From Desulfocapsa sp. (GTDB lineage: Bacteria; Desulfobacterota; Desulfobulbia; Desulfobulbales; Desulfocapsaceae): a DNA stretch of 13,070 bases. Both the position numbers and the translations under genes were made by a program. This document shows, piece by piece, positions 7,724-13,070 of the stretch. The notes beneath the pieces were generated by a model that was given only the letters and a program-made list of their open reading frames with translations, did no database searches and was not told the DNA's origin. The stretch spans positions 1-13,070 of the forward strand of contig DYDK01000022.1 in assembly GCA_020717935.1 (NCBI GenBank). The letters are read 5' to 3'. Positions within the stretch are counted from its first letter, which is position 1. Every line of letters starts with the position of its first letter.

Positions 7724-8521
7724 ATGCTTCTAACGATTGATATTGGCAACTCGCACACCGTGATCGGGGTTTTCAAGACAGACCAGCTTGTCAGCCAGTG
7801 GCGTCTTCAGTCACAGCGAACGCAGACTGTTGATGAACTGGCCATCCACTTGCACACCCTTTTTTCCCTCCATGGCCTGAAACCAGAGGCCATAAAAGGC
7901 GTCTGCCTCGCCAGCGTGGTGCCTCTTCTGGCGCAGCTCTGGCAGAGATGGTGCGCAACCTATCTGCCGACCCTGCCCGCGCCCCGTGTCGTTTCCGCAG
8001 CCACCATTCACACACTTCTGCCCATACAGACCGACCGGCCCGAGGAAGTGGGCGCTGACCGCCTGATCAACGCCCTTGCCGTCTGGCATCAGTACCGCTG
8101 TCAGGCTGTAATTGTTGATTTTGGCACCGCCATTACCTTTGATTGCGTCTCTGCCAGCGGCGCTTTTCTGGGCGGCGCCATCCTTCCTGGTATTGTCATA
8201 GCCCTTGAGGCTCTTGCTTCTCGCACTGCGCAACTCCCGCGCATTGATCTCAACGACGGTCCGCAACAGGTCATCGGCGCCAGCACGATTGGCGCCATGA
8301 AAAGCGGGATTCTGCATGGATATGGGGCCATGGTGGATGGCCTGAGCCGGAAAATGCAGACAGAAATGAGCTCCGGTGGCGACCTTTCCTGCAAGGTGAT
8401 CGCCACCGGCGGCATGGCTGGCCTCATTGCCCCCTATTGTCAGGCCATTGACGAAACCGACCCGCTCCTCACCCTCAAGGGGCTGCTCTTTTACTCCCGA
8501 TTCACCAGCGATCATGCCTGA
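7724..8521 (+). CDS. coaX: type III pantothenate kinase
   Basis: Phosphorylates pantothenate with ATP, the first step of coenzyme A synthesis. Type III enzymes belong to the ASKHA fold, usually need a monovalent cation such as K+, and are not inhibited by CoA. The 265-aa length is typical. Motifs in order are the N-terminal phosphate loop LTIDIGNSHTVIGVF (D6), EEVGADRLINALAV with D112, IVDFGTAITFDC with D132-T135, and FLGGAILPGI. The C-terminal IATGGMAGLIAP is also seen. The ATG at 7724 fits the family N-terminus exactly, although no Shine-Dalgarno sequence is evident in the A-rich leader. The 119-base gap to cutA must hold divergent promoters; I could not place boxes with confidence. The gene overlaps the next one by 8 bases. 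No birA is visible beside it. Confidence 0.96.
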   Translation: MLLTIDIGNSHTVIGVFKTDQLVSQWRLQSQRTQTVDELAIHLHTLFSLHGLKPEAIKGVCLASVVPLLAQLWQRWCATYLPTLPAPRVVSAATIHTLLPIQTDRPEEVGADRLINALAVWHQYRCQAVIVDFGTAITFDCVSASGAFLGGAILPGIVIALEALASRTAQLPRIDLNDGPQQVIGASTIGAMKSGILHGYGAMVDGLSRKMQTEMSSGGDLSCKVIATGGMAGLIAPYCQAIDETDPLLTLKGLLFYSRFTSDHA

Positions 8522-9449
8522 ACGACCACCCCTTGTTCCCCCACCACTCAGACCTGGCGACACTATTGCCGTTATTGCGCCGGCAGGTCAGTTGCGCGAC
8601 CCTGCGGGATTTCATCACGGCATCAGCATTCTTGGTGAAATGGGATTTGTCCCCAGATTCCCCCCTCAGCTCTGGCCAGGGACAGGATATCTGGCCGACA
8701 CTGACAACAATCGCGCCGAAGAGTTCAATCGGGCTTGGGCCGACCCTGAAATTTCCGCTGTCATTGCCCTGCGCGGCGGCTATGGCTGTCTGCGCATGGC
8801 AACCATGATTGATCTGGAGCTGGTGCGCCGACAGCCGAAACTGTTGATTGGTTTTTCCGATCTCACGATCCTCCACAACTATCTGCACCAGCAGACTGGC
8901 CTCATTTCCCTGCACGGCCCAACCCTTTCAACCCTTGCCAGCAGCAGCCAGGACTCCCGCGCCCGGTTCCATCAATGCCTGAAAGGAAACTGGCGCCATC
9001 CCTTATTTTGCAAGGGCGGAGAAGTTTTGCGGCGAAGCGGAACTGTCAGGGGCCGATTGATTGGCGGCAATCTGAGTAGCCTGCTCACTCTGATCGGCAC
9101 ACCCTTTGCGCCTGTTTTTTCTGACGGGATTCTTTTTCTTGAAGATGTGGGGGAGCCGCTCTACCGCATTGACCGGATGCTGACCCAGTTATGGTTAAGC
9201 GGGAAACTCGAAAATGTCGCCGGTATCATCTTGGGCGACTTTTCACTCAATCAGGAAATGGCAATGCTGGATACAATCCGCCATCATGAAGCGATCTGGA
9301 ACAGAATTCTGGAACTGACTCACCATCACAACAAACAAATTCCGGTCTGGGGCGGATTCCCCTTCGGCCACGGGCCAGTCAATATGACCCTGCCCCACGG
9401 CGCAATGGCGGTCATGGACAATGATGAATGCCAACTTTCTTTTCTGTAA
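8514..9449 (+). CDS. ldcA: LD-carboxypeptidase (muramoyltetrapeptide carboxypeptidase, peptidase S66)
   Basis: A serine peptidase of family S66 that removes the terminal D-alanine from murein tetrapeptides during peptidoglycan recycling; usually cytoplasmic. From ATG 8514 the protein is 311 aa, the normal size. Features are RPGDTIAVIAPAG at the start, the substrate-loop motif ALRGGYGCLRM at about 88-98, and the nucleophile S115 in GFSDLT. The catalytic glutamate is probably E210 in LFLEDVGEPLYRIDRML, and the histidine probably H286 in GFPFGHGPVNMTLPHG. This matches the Ser-Glu-His triad of the family. The ATG lies 8 bases inside the end of coaX, implying translational coupling; an open-frame start at 8427 inside coaX is not credible. 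A microcin C7 immunity (MccF) relationship is possible for S66 proteins, but nothing here points to it. Confidence 0.93.
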   Translation: MPERPPLVPPPLRPGDTIAVIAPAGQLRDPAGFHHGISILGEMGFVPRFPPQLWPGTGYLADTDNNRAEEFNRAWADPEISAVIALRGGYGCLRMATMIDLELVRRQPKLLIGFSDLTILHNYLHQQTGLISLHGPTLSTLASSSQDSRARFHQCLKGNWRHPLFCKGGEVLRRSGTVRGRLIGGNLSSLLTLIGTPFAPVFSDGILFLEDVGEPLYRIDRMLTQLWLSGKLENVAGIILGDFSLNQEMAMLDTIRHHEAIWNRILELTHHHNKQIPVWGGFPFGHGPVNMTLPHGAMAVMDNDECQLSFL

Positions 9450-9455
9450 GCAGAT

Positions 9456-9480
9456 AAAAAACCGTAACTGTCAGTTACGG
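9456..9480 (-). terminator. putative intrinsic terminator on the minus strand
   Basis: CCGTAACTG-T-CAGTTACGG (9462-9480) is a near-perfect hairpin. Read on the minus strand it is followed directly by six T (9461-9456), the pattern of an intrinsic terminator for transcripts coming from purM. Read on the plus strand it lies just after ldcA but lacks a T-run, so it would only be a weak terminator there. Confidence 0.6.
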
Positions 9481-9565
9481 CGCAGGGAATCTCATTGCTA
9501 TCCGGCAATAAACCGGAGGTTTCCACCATCTTGACCATATTCCCGTGAGAAGTAAGCCTCATGCC

Positions 9566-9623
9566 AAAAAAAAAATTCGTCCGACCTCTGGGCTCGCGAA
9601 AATAATTCCGCACCCCCAGAGGT
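9566..9623 (-). terminator. putative purM terminator, separated from purM by the inserted element
   Basis: On the minus strand, ACCTCTGGG (9623-9615) pairs perfectly with CCCAGAGGT (9592-9584) across a 22-nt loop, and a run of ten T follows at 9575-9566. If the 210-bp element at 9631-9840 is removed, this hairpin begins about 16 bases after the purM stop, the usual place for an intrinsic terminator. That it was purM's original terminator is inference. Confidence 0.55.
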
Positions 9624-9630
9624 AAGTTAC

Positions 9631-9840
9631 TTAAGGGACTCGGAAAATATTGATGTACCTGAATTGCGCCCTGATTTGGGCTATCTTTGGCTATGTCGAT
9701 TGAACAGGTAAGCGAGCTTGCGAGACTCCGAAACCGCAGGCATAATTGTGTTTCGTCGAGGATCTTGTGATTGAGACATAGCCAAAGATAGCCCAAAGTA
9801 GGGATGCAAGATGGTATATCAGTATTTTCCGAGTCCCTAA
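9631..9840 (-). mobile_element. palindromic MITE-like element, copy 1
   Basis: The ends are imperfect inverted repeats of about 29 bp: TTAAGGGACTCGGAAAATAT at the left, and TTAGGGACTCGGAAAATACT read inward from the right. Inside is a perfect 23-bp stem (9675-9697 with 9775-9797; key words GGGCTATCTTTGGCTATGTC and its complement) around a 77-nt loop. There is no transposase. Strand is given as minus because the element follows purM in that direction, in the same relative orientation as copy 2 follows mgtE. Target-site duplication is unclear; a TA or TTA is possible at the ends. The element starts 9 bases after the purM stop codon. A short frame within it reads through on several strands and is not a gene. 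Confidence 0.8.
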
Positions 9841-9849
9841 GCAGACGCA

Positions 9850-10905
9850 CTATCTGTTGATGAGTTCAACCTGCTCCTGCCCTTCATGATCCGTGACCCC
9901 AATTTCACCAATAATAAAGGCATTCTCGCCCATGGCCTTGAAATGCTGAACCACATCATCGGCAAGTTCTGTATCAACGATGGCCATCAGGCCAATGCCC
10001 ATGTTAAAGGTGCGATACATTTCCGCCATGGGAATGTTTCCCTTTTCGGCCAGAAAGGTAAAGACCGGCGGGATCTTCCAGGCCGAACAATCAATGATGG
10101 CCTTGCAGGTATGCGGCAGGATGCGAGGGACATTATCAATGAAACCGCCGCCGGTATTGTGAACCATCCCGTTGATGCGATAGTGTTTTAAGACTCCGAG
10201 GACGGCCTGAACATAGATGCGGGTGGGTTTGAGCAGCTCCTCACCCAGGGTACAACCGAACTCTTCGATTCTTTGTTCAACCGCAAGGCCAAGATCCTGA
10301 AAGCAGACCTTCCGCACCAATGAAAAACCATTAGAGTGCAAGCCGCTGGCGGCTACGCCCACAATCTTGTTGCCCACCCTGATCTCCGAACCATCAATAA
10401 TCGCATCGCGATTAACAATCCCGACCACAAATCCAGCCAGGTCATAATCCTCGCCATGATAAAGACCTGGCATCTCAGCGGTCTCACCACCGACCAGGGA
10501 GCACTTAGCCTGACGGCAACCCTCGGCAATCCCTTTGACCACATCGGTGGCGACCTGTACATCAAGTTTGCCCACCGAAAAATAGTCGAGAAAACACAGG
10601 GGTTTTGCCCCGCCAACAATGATGTCATTGACACACATGGCCACCAGATCAATACCGATGGTGTCGTGTTTGTTGCAAAGCTGGGCCACGGCCAGTTTCG
10701 TTCCTACTCCGTCGGTGGAAGAGACGATCACAGGTTGCTTATACGCATTGGTGTCAATGGCAAAGAGGCTGGAAAATCCGCCAATATCGTTCAAAACCCC
10801 TCGTTGATGAGTGGAGGCGACAATATCCTTGATTCTTCTGACAAAGGCATTGCCCTTGTCAATATCAACGCCTGCTTCACTGTATTTTGATGATAAATCG
10901 GTCAT
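9850..10905 (-). CDS. purM: phosphoribosylformylglycinamidine cyclo-ligase (AIR synthetase)
   Basis: Catalyses ATP-dependent closure of the imidazole ring, FGAM to AIR, the fifth step of purine synthesis; cytosolic homodimer. The 351-aa protein matches the family (about 345 aa). Signatures are the N-terminal KYSEAGVDIDKGNAFV, the ATP/substrate loop STDGVGTKL at about 63-71, DLVAMCVNDI, and the strongly conserved GGETAEMPGLY at about 139-149. Later come VGVAASGLHSNGFSLVR and HNTGGGFIDNVPRILP. Start: ATG 10905 is preceded by GAAGAG at a proper distance and gives the family N-terminus. An ATG at 10923 and a frame extending to 11049 would add non-conserved, hydrophobic residues. It is not next to purN here. 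The repeat element and a probable terminator lie just downstream. It is divergent from the DUF2065 gene. Confidence 0.96.
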   Translation of the reverse strand: MTDLSSKYSEAGVDIDKGNAFVRRIKDIVASTHQRGVLNDIGGFSSLFAIDTNAYKQPVIVSSTDGVGTKLAVAQLCNKHDTIGIDLVAMCVNDIIVGGAKPLCFLDYFSVGKLDVQVATDVVKGIAEGCRQAKCSLVGGETAEMPGLYHGEDYDLAGFVVGIVNRDAIIDGSEIRVGNKIVGVAASGLHSNGFSLVRKVCFQDLGLAVEQRIEEFGCTLGEELLKPTRIYVQAVLGVLKHYRINGMVHNTGGGFIDNVPRILPHTCKAIIDCSAWKIPPVFTFLAEKGNIPMAEMYRTFNMGIGLMAIVDTELADDVVQHFKAMGENAFIIGEIGVTDHEGQEQVELINR

Positions 10906-11088
10906 AAGATACTCTTCATTCATAGGAATAATAATGGTGACAGGGAGTAAAAAAAAGACAACAATGTGAACTCTTCGCAAACAATTCACTCTATAAGGTG
11001 TGTAAAAAAAATGCAATAACCATATCAGCATTGTTGCGTGCTTATTCACACAATGAAGGTCGGCATCTTTGCTATCCCTTGAACCTTT

Positions 11089-11110
11089 GCTGAAAATATG
11101 GTATTTCAGC
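11089..11110. promoter_or_regulatory. small inverted repeat just before the DUF2065 start codon
   Basis: GCTGAAA (11089-11095) and TTTCAGC (11104-11110) form a hairpin with a TATGG-containing loop, ending 4 bases before the ATG at 11115. No Shine-Dalgarno sequence is present. It could be an operator or an mRNA hairpin that limits initiation. Chance occurrence is possible. Confidence 0.3.
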
Positions 11111-11114
11111 GATC

Positions 11115-11300
11115 ATGAAATTATTTATTCTTCTCATTGGTATGGTCTTGATTTTTGAAGGGCTTCCCTATGTGGCCTCACCAGAAGCGATGCAAGACTG
11201 GTTGAAAAAAATCAGCGCCATGCGCCCCGAGCATTTACGAATCATGGGACTTGTCGCCATGGCCACCGGCCTTCTGCTCTGCTGGATTGTTCAGGGCTGA
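11115..11300 (+). CDS. small inner-membrane protein, DUF2065 (YjeT-like)
   Basis: A 61-aa protein with two hydrophobic helices at about residues 3-20 (FILLIGMVLIFEGLPYVA) and 43-58 (IMGLVAMATGLLLCWIV). They are joined by a short amphipathic segment with conserved-looking P-E-A-M and R-x-x-G positions. This is the pattern of DUF2065/YjeT, a widespread proteobacterial membrane protein of unknown function, which in E. coli sits near hflC and purA. Here it is near another purine gene, purM, but divergent from it, so the association may be coincidental. There is no Shine-Dalgarno sequence and a hairpin lies against the start. The stop TGA overlaps a weak GGGC-TGATT-GCCC hairpin with no T-run. Confidence 0.85.
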   Translation: MKLFILLIGMVLIFEGLPYVASPEAMQDWLKKISAMRPEHLRIMGLVAMATGLLLCWIVQG

Positions 11301-11363
11301 TTGCCCCTAACTCTTCAGTCCCTTCCGACCTCTCTTTTCAACGACTTTTCGACGATAATTCCA

Positions 11364-11393
11364 TTGACGGATTCTTCATAAAAAAGGTACTAT
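11364..11393 (+). promoter_or_regulatory. candidate sigma70-type promoter for mgtE
   Basis: TTGACG (11364-11369) and TACTAT (11388-11393) are separated by 18 bases and lie about 115 bases before the mgtE start codon, so the leader would be just over 100 nt. I could not fold it into a recognisable Mg2+ riboswitch (M-box) by eye. Confidence 0.4.
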
Positions 11394-11506
11394 AAAAAGC
11401 TCTTTTTCAGGCAACTTATCTGAATAAATTCTATAAGTAACACACTCCGTAACGATATCGTAACCATCCCCTCACACAACTTAATATTTTGCCGTTGGTA
11501 TTCATT

Positions 11507-12889
11507 ATGGAAGAAACAAAAAAAAAGGATCTCATTGGCAATGAGGGGATGGTTCTGCTCGACATGGTACAACGCCTCAACCGGCGCAAGGCCACAGCCC
11601 ACCTCCTCAAACTGATCTCCAAGACCCATCCGGCGGATATGGCCTGGGTCTTCCGCCACCTTTCCAAAGAAGAACGGGCCGATGTCTTCCAGATTATCGC
11701 TCAGACCAGCATGATGGGGGAATTCTTAAGTGAACTTGATAAATCCATTATGCTCGCTCTCGTTGAAGACCTGTCGAGCGAGTTCATGGCCACGGTTATC
11801 AGCCAGATGCCCGCTGATGATGCCGCCGACCTGATTGCCGCCCTGCCCGAAGAAGTGGCGGACAATATCCGCAAACACATGAACAAGGAGGATCGGGAGG
11901 AGGTTGACGAACTCCTCCAGTACGACCCCAAGACAGCTGGCGGTCTTATGTCCACGGACTATATGTATCTGGACGAAGAACTCAGCGTTGGCGAGGCCAT
12001 CGTCAAAGTCCAAAAACGCAGCGAAGAGAAGGAGATGGTGTTTTATCTCTACATCACCCACGGCGAAGGAAAATTGGCAGGGGTGGTCTCCTTGCGGGAG
12101 TTGCTCATGCATCCGCCCCATCGTTTGCTGAAAAATATTATGAAATCCAATGTCATATCCGTGACCACCGACACCGATCAGGAGGAAGTCGCCCATGTGG
12201 TATCTCAATACAATATCCTGGCAGTGCCGGTGGTTGATTCCAGCTACACCTTGGTCGGGATTGTGACGGTTGATGATATTATTGATGTTATTCGCGAAGA
12301 GGCCACCGAAGACTTCCTGCAAATGGCTGGCGCAGGTAAAGATCGTGAAATTCTGCTCAAAACGGTGTCGGCCAATGCCATGACCCGTGCCCCATGGCTG
12401 TTGGCCTCCTGGCTGGGCGGGGTGTTGGGAATGCTGGTCATCAACTCCTTTACCCTGGAGCTCAATCAGGTCATGGCTCTCGCTTCCTTTATCCCCATTG
12501 TTTTGGGGATGGGCGGCAACATCGCCACCCAGTCATCGACCATTATTGTGCGCGGAATTGCCACTGGCCGCATCCACATGGATCAATTTTTCAACATCAT
12601 CTTCAAGGAGATGCGGGTGGGATTGATTCTTGGCGTTATTTATGGGATATTGCTTGGAATTTTCGCTTTTTTTGGCTACGCTGAACCAAAGCTCTTAGGA
12701 TTGGTGGTGGGGGTTTCCCTCTTTTTCTCAATGTCGATGGCGGCCATGGTCGGGGCCTTTATTCCCCTGGTCTTAAAACGATTTGACATTGATGCCGCCG
12801 TTGCCACCGGCCCCTTTGTCACTACCTCCATTGATGTCCTTGGGGTTTTTGTTTTTCTATGGATAGCCAAACTGTTTTTGAGTCTTTAG
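11507..12889 (+). CDS. mgtE: Mg2+ transporter/channel MgtE
   Basis: An inner-membrane Mg2+-selective channel-like transporter with cytosolic Mg2+ sensing. The 460-aa protein shows the expected order. First is the helical N domain (about 1-125, with repeats such as HPADMAWVFRHLSKEERADVF and PADDAADLIAALPEE). Next are two CBS domains (about 130-265: TAGGLMSTDYMYLDEELSV and VISVTTDTDQEEVAHV, ending VTVDDIIDVIREE). A connecting helix leads to five membrane helices (about 285-460). Pore-region signatures are GMGGNIATQSST (G337, N338) and FVTTSIDVLGVF with the ion-binding aspartate D443. Start: ATG 11507; a TTG at 11489 would add six residues, and neither has a strong Shine-Dalgarno sequence. The TAG stop (12887-12889) lies within the terminal TTAGGG of the downstream repeat element, so the last residues may differ from the ancestral end, though the length is normal. 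Confidence 0.95.
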   Translation: MEETKKKDLIGNEGMVLLDMVQRLNRRKATAHLLKLISKTHPADMAWVFRHLSKEERADVFQIIAQTSMMGEFLSELDKSIMLALVEDLSSEFMATVISQMPADDAADLIAALPEEVADNIRKHMNKEDREEVDELLQYDPKTAGGLMSTDYMYLDEELSVGEAIVKVQKRSEEKEMVFYLYITHGEGKLAGVVSLRELLMHPPHRLLKNIMKSNVISVTTDTDQEEVAHVVSQYNILAVPVVDSSYTLVGIVTVDDIIDVIREEATEDFLQMAGAGKDREILLKTVSANAMTRAPWLLASWLGGVLGMLVINSFTLELNQVMALASFIPIVLGMGGNIATQSSTIIVRGIATGRIHMDQFFNIIFKEMRVGLILGVIYGILLGIFAFFGYAEPKLLGLVVGVSLFFSMSMAAMVGAFIPLVLKRFDIDAAVATGPFVTTSIDVLGVFVFLWIAKLFLSL

Positions 12890-13070
12890 GGACTCGGAAA
12901 TTACCAATATACCATCTTGCTTCCCATCTTTGGGCCATCTTTGGCTGTGCCTCAATCACAAAATCCTCGACATAACACAATTATGCCTGCGGTTTCGGAG
13001 TCTCGCAAGCTCGCTTACCTGTTCAATCGGCACAGCCAAATCTAACCCAAATCTGGTCGCAATTCAGGTA
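12886..13070 (+). mobile_element. palindromic MITE-like element, copy 2 (cut by window end)
   Basis: Begins TTAGGGACTCGGAAATTACC and matches copy 1 in reverse-complement orientation over all 185 visible bases; about 25 bases of the far end are outside the window. The internal stem is 12929-12951 with 13029-13051 (19 of 23 pairing). Its innermost part, GGCTGTGCC with GGCACAGCC, replaces GGCTATGTC with GACATAGCC of copy 1, so two pairs have changed on both sides. The 77-nt loop differs from copy 1 at only three positions. The element supplies the mgtE stop codon. Confidence 0.8.

Noticed and set aside
9326..9850. 174-aa minus-strand open frame between purM and ldcA
   Set aside because: It runs through the repeat element and two putative terminators, then antisense into ldcA. 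Its residues track the repeat, not a protein family.
10906..11049. Longer PurM N-terminus with a hydrophobic stretch
   Set aside because: PurM is cytosolic and its conserved N-terminus begins at ATG 10905. The extra frame covers the probable promoter and leader.
11394..11506. M-box or other Mg2+ riboswitch in the mgtE leader
   Set aside because: The leader is short, and I could not recognise the conserved M-box elements or a terminator/antiterminator pair.

Overview
The window looks like a chromosomal stretch from a Gram-negative, mid-GC bacterium. The protein sequences have a deltaproteobacterial (Desulfobacterota, possibly Desulfobulbales-like) flavour. That is an impression from protein wording and from the palindromic repeats, not a database result. 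There are no rRNA or tRNA genes, no CRISPR array and no phage structural genes. Most genes are housekeeping, and between them sit several structured, apparently mobile palindromic elements.

Layout. (1) Positions 1-1659 hold an integron-type tyrosine recombinase with an unusual N-terminal extension, behind a 255-base leader. (2) A COG2509-type FAD-dependent dehydrogenase follows on the same strand (to 3339). (3) Positions 3340-3868 are non-coding and carry a nested inverted-repeat element of about 290 bp. (4) A three-gene plus-strand cluster follows: serC, an uncharacterised radical SAM protein, and rlmN. It ends in a long palindrome that contains the rlmN stop codon. (5) Convergent to it on the minus strand are cutA and a small cysteine-rich putative zinc protein, linked by an ATGA overlap. 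(6) Divergent from cutA are coaX (type III pantothenate kinase) and an LD-carboxypeptidase, overlapping by 8 bases. (7) On the minus strand lies purM. Divergent from it are a small DUF2065 membrane protein and the Mg2+ transporter gene mgtE on the plus strand.

The most interesting non-coding feature is a roughly 210-bp palindromic element present twice, at 9631-9840 and, in inverse orientation and cut by the window end, at 12886-13070. It has terminal inverted repeats (TTAGGGACTCGGAAA), a 23-bp internal stem and a 77-nt loop that differs at only 3 positions between copies. The stems differ by two compensatory base-pair changes, which suggests selection on a folded structure. Both copies lie immediately 3' of a gene (purM, mgtE), in the same orientation relative to that gene. 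One supplies the mgtE stop codon, and the other separates purM from what looks like its original terminator.

Functionally the genes cover serine/PLP metabolism (serC), rRNA modification (rlmN), CoA synthesis (coaX), peptidoglycan recycling (LD-carboxypeptidase), purine synthesis (purM) and Mg2+ uptake (mgtE). They form several small independent transcription units rather than one pathway.
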